Notes under the pieces: model-generated
The model's input: the letters and a program-made list of their open reading frames with translations, nothing else
Database searches by the model: none
What the model was told of the DNA's origin: nothing
Shown: positions 1 through 12,000 of the stretch, one piece after another
Position numbering within the stretch: the stretch's first letter is position 1
Layout: each line of letters begins with the position of its first letter
Translations under genes and position numbers: made by a program
Origin: Chamaea fasciata
Taxonomy: Eukaryota; Chordata; Aves; Passeriformes; Sylviidae
NCBI GenBank assembly: GCA_029207755.1
Contig: JARCOQ010000012.1
Span: 1,436,001 to 1,500,000 of the forward strand
Reading direction: 5' to 3'
Length of the DNA stretch: 64,000 bases

Positions 1-660
1 TGCTCTAGTAAAGATGTTCTTTGATCTCTTAGTACAGCAGTTCATTTTCAGTCTGATATACAGTCAGATATTCTATTAGATACAAGATCTTTAACTATTT
101 GTCTTACTTTGTGCGTAATTTGCTTTGGAACTCTTCGCCCAATAAATAGTAAATGATACTGACTTACACAGCCATGTATTTTTATTGTCTAAGATACCAT
201 ATATAACGTTCTCACAGCAATGCTTAACTCTGAGAGGGTAGGGATTAAACACTGCTACATGACTAATTTACTGCCTTACAACATAAAAAGCAAAGCTCGG
301 AGAGAAAGGCCTCATATGGGGCTGCATAAAGCAGAGCAATAGTATCATGTAGTGGTACTTAATAATGGCACTGGCATTTTGTTAGCATCTCTACAAGAAA
401 AAAAAAATGTTCTTAGAGAAGGATAATCTACAGTCAAATCTGATTGAAGTCAAAAGAAACATTGGCTGATTTCTTTGAAAGATGCCCGTCTGTCCCTGAA
501 TTTGACTGTACACAATACATCCTGCAACAACGAGTCAGATTGTCAAGGCCAGAACCAGGTGCCTATGTTACTTGTATCCTTCTACATCAGTCATACTGTG
601 GGGAGCAGACAATTAATTCTGGAGCAAAATTGAAAGTCAGAGGCAGAGTGTGAAAGAACA

Positions 661-940
661 GAATGACAATAATAAAGTGCCCCTGCCTCACATTAATCTC
701 CCTCACTTCAGGGCTGTCAGAGGCGGCCTGGCGGTGACTAATGCCAAGCTTTGCATACAGTGGTCACAGACATGAGCAGCATGCTCCCCTTACAGCATCC
801 GCGATCCGCTTTGTTGAGTTTTTGACTCCTGCGGAATCATTGGAAAAACATCGCCGCTGGTCAGAGGGAGCAGCACCAAGTCCCTTCATCATACACCTAT
901 TGATCGATGGGCAGCATTCCCAGGCTGGCCTCAGAAGGAA
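661..940. other. Candidate conserved non-coding element
   Basis: This is a compositionally balanced, non-repetitive block in otherwise AT-rich DNA. It contains several CpG sites (GCGGCC-like, CCGCGATCCGC, CATCGCCGC) and abuts an A17 run on its 3' side. CpG retention and high complexity in avian desert DNA often mark constrained enhancers. Constraint is inferred from texture only; no alignment was made. Confidence 0.3.
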
Positions 941-950
941 GGGAGAGGGG

Positions 951-967
951 AAAAAAAAAAAAAAAAA
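951..967 (+). repeat. Poly-A tract (A17)
   Basis: Seventeen consecutive A residues lie within a longer purine-rich stretch of about 935-1015. A lysine-rich open frame across it is an artefact of the run. No retrogene body with an AATAAA signal is apparent just upstream. Confidence 0.9.
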
Positions 968-2614
968 CCAAGGGGGGAAAAAAATAAAAGGAGAAAGTGA
1001 AAGAAAAAAGGAATCCTGACAAACGCAGGGAGATTAAACTAACTTTTTGAAGGGATGAGCTCAGCAGATAAGGGTTAATAAGTTTATCTTTGAGTAAGTG
1101 CATATAACACACAAGTCCAAGCATCAAGACAAAATGATCTTACACCTCTATAGACACACTAATCCATTAACATTGCAAAAGACTTTGATGCACGTTTGGG
1201 AATTGTGTTGCATCGATTTTATTGTCATCTTTTTGCACAAATAGTAAATAGGGTAACATTTAAGGAACAGTGTAATTATTCCCAAAAAGCAAGACATCAA
1301 TGTAAAGTTTATTGTTGTAGAGCAGACATTTTGACAGGAATACTGTAATATCCCAGAGGTGTCACTAGGTTACTGAAAAGGTTAAAAATTGGTGCATTGT
1401 GTCGGAGAAGAAAGGCAGTAACAACAAACAGCATTCAAAAAAATCACAGGCACTTCTGTAAGAAAGTGGAAATGTGTCATGTAACAACACACAGCTTCTG
1501 TAAGTGGATTGCTGCACCGAGGAAGAAAGTGAAACACACCTAATGAAAATGCTTCCTCCACTGCCAGCGTTTCAAGGCTCGCTCTCATTATTGAGGTTGC
1601 AAAAACAACTTTCCTCTCAGGTTCCTCCTTTTATTGTATCCAAGCCCCACACATGCTGCATTGTGGAGTTTGAAAGGGCTGCGCCTGAAAATTTCATTTC
1701 TCTTCTCTGGTAGCTGTGGGAGAAAATTCCCACTCGAGACTTTATTTGCCAAACTCTGCTGCTTTCCCCTTACTAGCCATGTATCCTAAATCAGGAGGGC
1801 AATAGTATTTTTTTATAGAGTGCTATTTGACAAGGAGAAAAGTACTTTCTGTCTTGTGTTATAGTTGACCAGCAGAGCAGCATTCATTAGAACCTGAATG
1901 AGAAGAGAGAAGGGGATATATGGCAATTTATGGTATGTAACCAAGAGCAACATGTTTTATGTTTGACTATATTGTTGTTTAGCATTCTAGAGGACTAGGA
2001 AAGAGGCGCATAGGTCCCCTTGTACACTGAATATAGCATGTCATCAGATCAGGATTAAAATGCATTTACGGTGACATTTTGAGCCTTGTACAGTGTCAAG
2101 AACTGTAGGGTTTAATTTCTTTTTCTAAGCAAATTTATTTCTATTATTAGCTCCCAAATCCTAGTTCTGACTTGGAACATTTTCTTAGCAGTTCCAATAG
2201 GTTTTCTTCAAGCTACTCAAGTAGATGCTGCACTTGTGTTTACTTCAAGTAGGAAATAGCAAGTGTAGAAAATGTCTGTCATTGAGGCACCAGTATGGTT
2301 TGAATTTGGGAACCTAAACACAACTCTTCAGTGCTTGTTTGTGCCAAGGGAGGAAGTCTGCTATCTGGCAGCAGGGCCTTTTACCCTGCACTTGGATTAG
2401 CCCTTTCATGTGCTGCAAAACATATTTTACAAGCATTATACAAAAGGAGAAGATGAAATACGTACATGGCACGTGCCAGACATTTCCAAGAGTACTGATA
2501 TGAATACGCTTAACAATATGTCAGTCCCCCACCTTTGGGCTCCATTGCCATGTTGTTCTAAATTCTAGGGATTTTAAACCCGGGGCAGTTTATGGCAGGG
2601 GTGGTGTTTTGGGA

Positions 2615-2634
2615 GGCTTTCATTTGTGAAAGCC
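2615..2634. repeat. Perfect 8-bp stem hairpin
   Basis: GGCTTTCA and TGAAAGCC flank a 4-nt TTTG loop. The CTTTCATTTGTG half recurs immediately downstream at about 2637-2648, so the hairpin overlaps a short direct repeat. There is no sign that it is a terminator or a structured RNA gene. Confidence 0.7.
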
Positions 2635-4357
2635 ACCTTTCATTTGTGCAGTCGCTGGAGGTTGTCCTTCAGGCTCCTTCTGGCAGAAAGGAGCTTTCAG
2701 TTTCATACACACAGTGCCACTCCTTCCTTCCCTAGTGAGTTTAGACCTAACTTTTTCAATCTGCTCATGGAGTTGTTCATCTCTTCTCTGGTGCCACAGG
2801 CAGTGAAATCTCAGGACTGATTTCAACTGGACACCACTAATGCATGGGATTATGGCATTCCCTGCTTTATGTCCAGTGCCTTTGGAGTTTTTCAGATGAG
2901 GTGGGGTTGTTTTCCAGGGCTCTCTAAGGTGTGTTTGTAGCACAGTTGGCTCTACTTGTACTTGGAGGAGTCACAGCTAGGAGCTGTCACTCGAAATGCA
3001 CTGTTCTGAAGTTTTGAATAAATAATCGGTGTGTGAATCCTGCATCCTCAGCTGACCTAGATGTGGTAGATCTAATTATGTCAGGGCTGCACACTTTTAA
3101 ATGCCTTTTTTTTTTTTTCCCCCAATACATTTATTCTCTTTCTTTTTAATTGATCCGGGCAGAAAAAGTGATTTCACCATGTTTTTCTTTACATTTTTAT
3201 GAGACTGTAAGCTGTCTGACCCTTACTCTTCTAACATAGGAAAATCCTGGTTTTATTTAACAGAAACTATGAACAACTTATGTATAAATGGAAAAACAGC
3301 ACTTCAGTTGTTCAAGAAAACCAGCATTGTTATACAGAAGACAATGAATGAATCCTTTCTTCTGTGTGCTCGTAGAATATGTGAGCTCCGCTGACCTCAA
3401 ATCACTCTCAGTTTAGGAAGCTGTGAAAAACTACTCCTAAACTTCCCACTGAAGCTGTACCAACTTGCAGAATGAAGCAGAGCTCTTTTGGCTTCGGATG
3501 GGACACACTGCTGATTCCAAGTCCGTAAAATCTGGAGAGAATTCAGGGCACGCAGACTGGTTTCCCTTCAGCCAAGATGAAAAAGCCTGAATTCAGTTCT
3601 CCAGATTGGAAGATTAAGAGGTGCTTAGCTGCCCAGATTGCATCCCCACTTCTATGCACAGAGTTGGCCCTTACTATATTTATATCATTTTGAAACACAG
3701 AGAAATTAATGCAGCCTCTAAGATGTTGTCCATTAGGGATACATTTGAAGAGAAGTTCTATAAAATTTGGGAAATGAACACATTTGCAAATAAGTACGAC
3801 ATGTTAATACTCATAGAACAATTCAGGAGAAGTTGTATTCCTTCAGCGAGTATTCTCACTTTACCATTCATGCCTAGCTCATCTGGGCACTATTTTGGTG
3901 CAATCCATAAAGAGCAGAAGCCCTTTTCCCTAGTGGGAAAATCCATATTTGTGACAAGCATGATCATTTCTTCAAGTGGTGTCATCTCACTGTTCACTGG
4001 TATGTTTCTGTGGCATTTTTTTTCTGGTTTCAGGGAAGTGTGAGCCCCTTTAGACATTGCCAGCTTTTAAAGGAAAGGCAAAGCTTCCCCTTAGGTGTAA
4101 TTAATATGTTATTGTTGCTTGTGGTACAAATAAGGGGGATGTCTCATGATCTTAGTGGAAACAGGGAGTTCTCTGAACTCTGTACCAACCACTTGTAGCG
4201 GTTTTCTCCTCAGGCCCACCAATGTGATTTTTGCAGCAGTGTCCGCCAGTAGTCATCTATGTCGGACTTTGTTCTGATTAGAGAGCAAGGAAGAATACAG
4301 AAGAAAAAAAACCGCCCTGAATTAGTAAAAAAATTGATCAAATAAGGTGGCAGTTCT

Positions 4358-4420
4358 TAGGATAATTCGGGTGGAGAGGGACTTCAGGAGGTCCCCTCAG
4401 TCAGTCTCGAGCTGCTCTGT
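4358..4420 (-). mobile_element. Possible CR1 LINE 3'-end remnant
   Basis: On the plus strand the order of motifs (AGGATAATTCGGGTGGAGAG, then GGGACTTCAGGAGGTC) resembles the reverse complement of the CR1 3' terminus, where 'ggttggaagggacctcaggaggtc' is typical. Only about 60 bp match, and the neighbouring sequence to about 4600 is too diverged to call. Confidence 0.4.
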
Positions 4421-7400
4421 CAGTGTTCATGACTGTTCTTATTTCAGCACTCTAAGGTTCTGAACCTGGTTCTAACTCCACGTTCTCTGGAGCTGTGGGG
4501 AGCTGGGCTCATCTTAGTAGTTAGCACTTCTTAAATGTCTGTCCAATCTGCCTGTGAAGGTTGCATTCAATTCCCTATAACCTTAGAAGAGTTTTTATCG
4601 AGGATAGATACAGCAAAGACAGACTTGTCTTCTCACTCAGCTCTGAAAGCTTTCGTTTTGTTTGACAACATTTTATACTGAGCTTGGCTCATTCTCTCAC
4701 AAGGAGAAAGTATGCAAACTTTACATAGAAGTGGGCAGAAAATTTGGCTACATTTGTTTGCTATAGCAAACACCAACTCGCAGAAAGGCAAACATACTGA
4801 TTGTGTCGAAACTTTAAGAAAACATGTCTGGTGCCCAGTATGGAATTTTGGATCAAAATGACAAAGGAAAATGCAGAAGTAACTGCAGTTTGAGACCCAG
4901 AGTATTTATATGGATGTTGCCTATTTGGATTTCGTTGTTTGATTTGTTTTATTTTTTACTCCCACCATCTCTCTCTCTCAGCCCTATGAGTTAGGCTTCC
5001 TTTAGGTGTAATACTTAAAAAAATTCAAGGTCTTTGTGGCTTGGAAGAAGAAATAAACCTCTATTTCCATCTGTACCACATCTAGATAGGAAGCCTCATC
5101 TTTCGTGGGCTGAATTTCTGTTTCCAGAGAAGCAGCATGCTGGTTTGATGGCCCTGCCATCCCTGGAATACAGTGGAGGAGACTGCTTAGAACATTTTGT
5201 GCCACTCTGGAGTGAATTCCACAGGCCAGGCCCTGCACAGACACATTTCCATCCATCCCCTGCAATGCATGTGGCAGCAGCATTCCATCTGTTTCTAATG
5301 AGGCATAGCGGGGGAGGAAATCTTATGCATAAACATCTCCCACATCACTTATGTTCCATTGAAGAACATCTCTGCAACAGTATTTGCTTGTGACAAAGAT
5401 TTTTAGCTGTTTGTTTATTTTAATACCTGTGGATGTCAAACAGAAGAGATTAGCCAGTTCCTGAACCTGGCAAATTCCCTGGCTGAAATTTCCCTGTATT
5501 TTGAGACCCAATTCTTGAGAATAAAATTGTAAAAGCCTTGCATACATTCTCCAAAGTATAGATAATAATTTTATATGTACCTATTCTATTTTAGGGTTGA
5601 GGCAGTTGTAGCTGGACTTAACTCTAAACAAAGAGCAAGCTGTTCTTTATTTAATTCCAGTTATAAACATGTTATAGCAAAATATAAATGGAGGGCGAAA
5701 CAAAGGAACAAAACTACCACTTTGCATGGGCATTCTTTTAAAATGTGCATTTCTTTGTATGGAAGAGAACTGCAATGTTTTTTTTTAGAGGCAAATAGTT
5801 TACTGTGATGTGTATGAAATAGAATTTTGATAGACAGAATAAGCTGCAATCCAGCTCTAAACTATAGATTTTCAAGCAGATTGATGCAACAAATTGTTAG
5901 CAAATAGCAGTTTGCAATTTGATGCTAATTAGACATAAGGCAAATATGTGCCATGACAAATTAGCAGCAAACCATACTGAAAAGGATTAGCAAGAGCTGG
6001 CACAGAGACTGCTCGATTTTGCATACTTCCTTGTCTTAGTCTAGGAGGTCTGAGCCAGTTTTCCTTCTCTGTAAATAAGAAACCAGAGCAGAGATCACAG
6101 GCATGCTAGAATGCCTTTAATTGCATATTTGAAATGTTTTAACTCTCTCTTAATCCCATGGAGGCTTTTCTCCATACCACCAGCTTTATTATCCTGGGAG
6201 ATGATCAAGTACTTTATCCATTTAATATTATAACTAAATACATTATGAGGTAAGTAACTCACGGGGTTATTTACTTTAGCGAGTCTATTGTACTTATAGA
6301 TTTAAGAAAAAAGCCCCATTCTTATTCAAAACACCTTTGCTTAACTCCCTGCAAATGTGTTTTTCAGCGGATTTAATTATTCATTTCATTAATAAATTAA
6401 TTTTTGCTAGAGGATTATCGCATTTCTTTATTGATGTGCACAATACCATTGTAGCAGTTAGTGTAGATCAAACTCATCACCGTATCCAGATGAGATAATG
6501 CAGTTGTGTTTTCAAACCAGAGAGAAGCAGGAGGAAATTTTTAAGTCAGGTCTTCAGACCCATGCCTGAATACCAACACAGGTGTAAGCACGACTTCAGA
6601 ACTAAAGCGAAAACTGCTCTTGCATCTTTGCAGGGTGACATAATTTCATTAGGATTAAGAATGCTAGACAAAATCCACAGAAAAAAGACCTGTTTGCTAA
6701 ATTTAGCAGCTCCTCCTTTCTTTTTGTGGCTGCTTGTTTGTTTAGTTTTTTAAATTAAGAGTTTCTGAGGTAAACCATCGCATTCCCCAAGCTTTCTACT
6801 CATATTTGCTGGTGTGTACTTCAGTTTGGATATGTAAAATGACGTGTTTATACTTCAAGGAATCATTGGGTAGATCAGAGGTTCCTAAATGCAGTTTCTC
6901 TTTCAAATCTGACTTTCTAGGGCATACAAGACATTTAGTTTACTGGGCTGGTGGTTGTTGTCTGTAATTATATATTTATATTACATTCCCAACATTCCTG
7001 TGTCTATGTAAGGATCAAAAAGATTGTTAGAAATAGTTCAAAGGTGCTAAAACATTGTGTAGTTAGATGTAAACACGCAGTTCGGTTACCAAAATAAATG
7101 AAGTGGGAAAATAAAAGGATATTATGCACAAAAGATTGTTCTTTCATAAGTCTTGGAGAGAATTCCTCAGACAATTTAAACCACGATCAGTAACAAGTTT
7201 TGCCACAGCACTGTCTTCCCACATAAACAGCATGATAACACACTAGTAAGGATTTACAAAACGGTGATGAAAGCAGTTGTGCTGTTTGCAACGAAATAAA
7301 AAAAGGGAAAACTCCAGGCCTTCCCTGCAATTTCTGAAGACATCTATATAGAATTCACACGAAAGGCACTGTCCTGTAAAAGCTTCTGTGTGGCCTGAGG

Positions 7401-8849
7401 CCTGGAGAGGTGGTGCCAGTATCGCCAGGCTGTCTCACTGACTGTTTGCCTGCTTCCCTTTGCCGATACTTTTGCCCACTTGCCACATCACATCAGGAAT
7501 TTGGGCAATGATCTTTATGCTGGTGCAAAATCTTAGAAAAGTGAGTTGATTGCCTTCTGGGCACAAAGCTTTATTTCCTTTTTGTTGCCCCCTGCACAGA
7601 CTCTTGGTGAATTCTTGGTGGGCATTTATTTGCCTGCACTGAAAGAGTGTAGCAAGCCGTCAGGAGGTAAATGTACACTAAAAGCTGTAATAGTTAAAAG
7701 GGATGCTGTGAAGAATTTTAGGATTACATGCGACATATAAATGGCTGCAATTTCCAAAGAGCAATTCATTTCTAGCCAAGCCTTTTCACACGGTATCTTC
7801 CCTCACAAAAGCATCACAAATTTTCTGCCCATAGTGTTTCTCCCGAACACCCCCACTGCTCGATTCAATGACAGCCTTCCTGGCAGTGCCTAAACAGATT
7901 TTGCATTTTTCTGTAGATGCAGTGTCAGCCCAGCTACTGCCTGTGAGGGCTTGGCTGCTCGTGGCTGCTGTGGCAAATCTTTGTGCTGGGGGACAGATGT
8001 TCCCCGCCGTGCTGGGGAGCTGGGTGGGCAGCACCCACTGACTTGGAGCATGTTGGATGTTGGGAATCTCCTCTGGGGCAGCCACTGCTTCCCAGCCACC
8101 TCCCAGTTCCAGGCCTTAGCACCAGCTGTAAGTAGGACGTCTTTTTTTTTTATTTATTTATTTTATTTTTGGGATAGGGCTTGATTTTTTTCTGTTCTGG
8201 TTTCTCCCACGTGTCTTTCAGAGAAGACAAAGTTGGTTGTGAATTTTTTGAATGTAGATTTGTTTCTAAATAAGGAGAAAAAGATGAAAAACATGGGGCA
8301 GGAAAAAGATATTTGATGGAAATGAAATCTACATAAATTTCTTAAGCTGCTAGAAAGCATTACAAACACACAAAAAACCCCCGTAAAGAAGAGACTAGTA
8401 CTTTTGTTGGTTTGTGCAGGTTATTTAATCTGGCTTGGGAAAAGATAGTAGATGTTAGGTTAGAGCAAATTCATCCTGATAAAGCACGCGTATTTTTTGA
8501 CAAATGTATTATCTCTTTAGATCATGGGATTAATAAGATACATTGTCCCCAGGAAAATATGTGCACTCATGGAGAACCTTATTGACATTGCTGCAGAGAG
8601 GTGAGTTCAAAAGGCCAGATATTAAAAACAGTTTTTTGAGGCAGTGAAGATAGTTTTGTTTTTTTTTACTTGAAACTACGTGAGTTTGCATTTGTGTCAC
8701 TTAGAGTGCGTGACTGTAGACTGACCTCAGTTATGTGCACGTTTATTTGTGTAAAGACAAATACGTAGGAAAAATGCTGATGTGCTACAGATTTGACTTC
8801 CAAAGTCCTGCTTGGTTCTGTTGTACCTGGGGATGGGAATCAGAGGGTG
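4421..8849. other. Unique AT-rich non-coding DNA
   Basis: There is no supported gene. The tract contains a conserved-element-like block at 5875-6030, AT-rich homeodomain-type sequence near 6360-6420, a locally GC-rich patch at 7930-8130 with several short overlapping frames on both strands, and a T-rich TTTA repeat at 8141-8170. One exon-like segment (8521-8600) is discussed in the findings. Confidence 0.55.
5875..6030. other. Candidate conserved non-coding element
   Basis: The block is high-complexity and AT-rich, with homeodomain-like and octamer-like words: GCTAATTAG, TTTGCAAT, GGCAAATATG and ACAAATTAGC. It carries no open frame of note. Closely packed TAATTA/TTTGCAT-type words are typical of vertebrate developmental enhancers. 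Conservation is inferred, not measured. Confidence 0.3.
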
Positions 8850-9030
8850 CCTGTGGCTGGCAGGGAATCTCTCAAGATCCTTGGGTCCATCCCCCTGCCG
8901 AGGCAGGGTCACCTGGAGCAGGTGACACCGGACCATGTCCAGGTGGGTTTTGGACCTCTCCGGACAGGGGGACTCCACAAACTCCCTGAGCAGCTTTTCC
9001 AGGGCTCTGCCAGCCTCAAAATAAATGCTG
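8850..9030 (-). mobile_element. CR1 LINE, 3'-end fragment
   Basis: Read on the minus strand, the fragment shows the expected CR1 3' order: GGCAGAGCCCTGGAAAAGCT, then GTTTGTGGAGTCCCCCTG, an AAAACCCACCTGGACATGGT-type stretch, CAGGTGACCCTGCC and a final GGGGGATGG block. It is 5'-truncated, as nearly all CR1 copies are. The short minus-strand frame across it is relic sequence, not a gene. The terminal repeat at the 3' end is eroded. Confidence 0.85.
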
Positions 9031-12000
9031 ATGTGTGCTTAACTCTGCTAAGACTAATTTTGACAGTTTTACTATAAAATCATTCAAGTTATCCTTACCA
9101 ATATTATTAGTATTTACAATGGATATGGTACGACAGAATCTGACGCTTCTCCGAGACGTTGAAATATTTGGGGTTGTCTGGGGATTCTGGAATGCTCATA
9201 ATAATCATGAAACATTTATGGCCTTTATCTGCATATCTAAAATTCATCAATGAATTTAAACAGGAGAATCTTTAAAAAAATTAAACAAAATATTATCCTG
9301 CTGTAATTTGTAGTTGGTTTCTTTTATCTGTTTAAGATGCTTGAATTCACTCTGTTAGCAAATTTCTCTTGACAAGCACACCTATTTATTATTACTAAGC
9401 ATCCTTTTTAGGAATGTCTGAAATGACACATGTATTGTTTTAAATAAGATCATAGAGTTAATTTTTAACCACACAAGCAACGCAGTAAGAATAGAGTGAA
9501 CAAAACATAATTAATAGTTTTATGCCATTCGTCAGGATCATTTTATTTGCTGCCAGCATATGCCAAATGCAAAAACATTTTAACTTCAATTAAAAATTTT
9601 AAACAAGATTAAAGCTGTTGTCATTGAAATCATGGAACGTATATACTTCTAGGTATTGTGTGCGTTCCTGAATAGCTGCATGTCTTCAAGCAAGGAAATG
9701 TCACTGGGACAGCAGAGGTGTGTGAGAACTTCACCACTCTGCAAAGGAGAAGGAAACAGCTGTTTCTGCATTCCCCCACTTACAGTGACACAGCTTCCCT
9801 CTGGCCTCAAATACACATTTCATTCTCCACTGGAAAAGGAAGTGAAGGAAATAGCACCACTTCTATATTTTGTGCTTTGTTGAGGAATTATGATACCACA
9901 GCCACAGTGTTTTAGGTGCATGGAGAAAAAATTTTATACTACTGTGTGTGTGTTTTATTTTGTTTTTTCCTTGCTTTGGGCTTTCTTAAAAATATTATTT
10001 TTAATTTTTTTTTCTTAATAATTGTATCGTGCTTCACAATACCTGTATTATTGCTGCCTCACTAGATAGGATCTTATCACTGCCAGGGATCAGGCTGTCT
10101 TGCTGAGTTATTGTCACAGCTAAGGATATTTTAAACACCAAAGACCTGTTTCATCCTGAATTAGTGGCTGGTCAGAGTTTGAGTTTGGGTACCAGTGCCA
10201 CCTCAGCAGTTTGAAACCAAGAGCATGACCTAGAGGAAATAAAGTAGTACATACGGTCTTCAACTCCTGGGTAGTAAAACACTTCAGTGCTTATTTAAAT
10301 TTAAACATGCCTGAACCATATAAATTCCTTATTAATTGCTGATTTGTTAATTTTAGTGGATTTATTAAATTGAAGACTCAAGAAGCGAAGAGCCCCCACA
10401 GGATGATAGGACTAAGGAAGATCCGTACTGAATATCTGAACTCCCCTAAGGGCTCCCAGCTCCCTGTTTACTTAGGCACACACCAACATGCAGATTTCCT
10501 GCCTGGTGTACTGCAGTGCAGGGGGAAGATCCCAGATTATTTGCTACCAAGCCGGTACCTTTGATGTGATACTGTGCAGAATCATGCAAAAACAATTAGT
10601 GCCCTGAATGAGGCCCATGCTAATGAGGCTGTCTCAGTGTAAACCTTCGCCGTGGCCCGTCAAGAAATGGTGTTGGTAATGCTACCAAAGATTGCAGTGT
10701 TATTGAGGGTTTGGACCGGAGATTGTGTTCTGCTCCTGCATTGCTTAATTCTGAAGCTGATGGTTGAATAAGCAGCAGATGGTAGAGACTTCTGTAAGTG
10801 CAGGGTATTTTCAAATTAACTTAAATACACTGTATGGGACCGAGGCACAGAGCAGCGTTGTAAATCGTAGCTATGCGCTTGGAGATGTGCAGTGAGGACT
10901 GCAACTTCCAGTTTTCTAGATGTCAATTCAGCTTTTGTTCTCTGTTCCATTTCTGGAACAGAAACCCTTCATCAGTTTGTGAATTTAGGTTCAGCAGAAA
11001 CGAGGGGGAAAGGATATCTGGAATCAAAACACTGGCAACAATAATAACAATTTAAAAATACTTATAAGGGGGCACATATAGTATGAATGGAGAAATCATC
11101 ATAAATGATGCCTCTCAGGCTACTAGAAATATTTGTATTTGCTGAGGAAAGGGCAATTACAGAAAAAAGCCAGCTTAATGAAATGCATTTGGACCATTGG
11201 AAAAATAATGGACAGTGGAGAACTGGCCAGTGCTCAGCACCGCTACAAGTTAGCAGGGCTCCCAGAGACTCAGGATTAACAGTGATGTAGACAGTATATT
11301 TATTAGATTTATTTGCATTGTAGAGACTCAAGTGAAGCTGTGTATGGAATGCAAAATAAAAGGCAAAAAAAAAATATACATGACAACAATTTTTGCTTAG
11401 TCAAGTCCATAGCAGCCTCTGAGGAATTCTGGAGATCTAACTGATTTAGGCAGTTAGGGAGCAGAAATCCAAATGTACTCAGTTTTGACAAATTTCCTGC
11501 AATGTTAATTTTGTAGAATTATTTGCAGTATTCATAGCCATTGATTGAATTCTAAATTAGCAACGAGGACTCGATAGAAAGAACTTCAGTGAAATTCAGA
11601 TCCTGCTGAAGTCTCTGGGAGTTTTGCCTTTTCTTTCAGTGGGGATAGAGTTTCCCCATGATCATCATTACTGCAGACAGCTCAATAGAAAAGGCTGCTC
11701 AGTTCACAGCGGTGGTCCGAGCAGCCAGCAAAATGCTTGGGTGAATATAGAATGGGTTGGAAAATAATACTGCAAATATTATGATACCTATCAGTGATAT
11801 CCTCTTGCCTGGAATACACTGCTGAATTCATACTTTTCTGCTTGAAAATATACATCATAAACAGGAAGAGTAAAGTAATAGTCATAAAAAGTGTCCAGAA
11901 GCATAGAGGATTTAACGTGCAAAGAGTAAAAATAGGGGAGCTTATGTGAAGTGAATGAGATGGTAAGTAAGGTTTTGTAGGAAAGGAATGATTTACACAA

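Larger units (their letters stand above)
1..4350. other. Unique non-coding DNA, no gene seen
   Basis: No open frame here has a recognisable domain. The longest, 140 codons at 3621-4043 plus, is of mixed composition without a family signature or convincing start context. The tract holds a dense, non-repetitive block at 661-940, an A17 run at 951-967, a T13 run at about 3106-3118 and a small perfect hairpin at 2615-2634. It reads as intergenic or intronic vertebrate DNA. Confidence 0.6.

Noticed and set aside
3621..4043. 140-codon plus-strand frame
   Set aside because: No recognisable family, no Kozak or promoter context, and isolated in AT-rich DNA.
6164..6250. Exon-like segment before GAG|GTAAGTAAC
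   Set aside because: The donor is good, but the acceptor is weak and the open frame is short and AT-driven.
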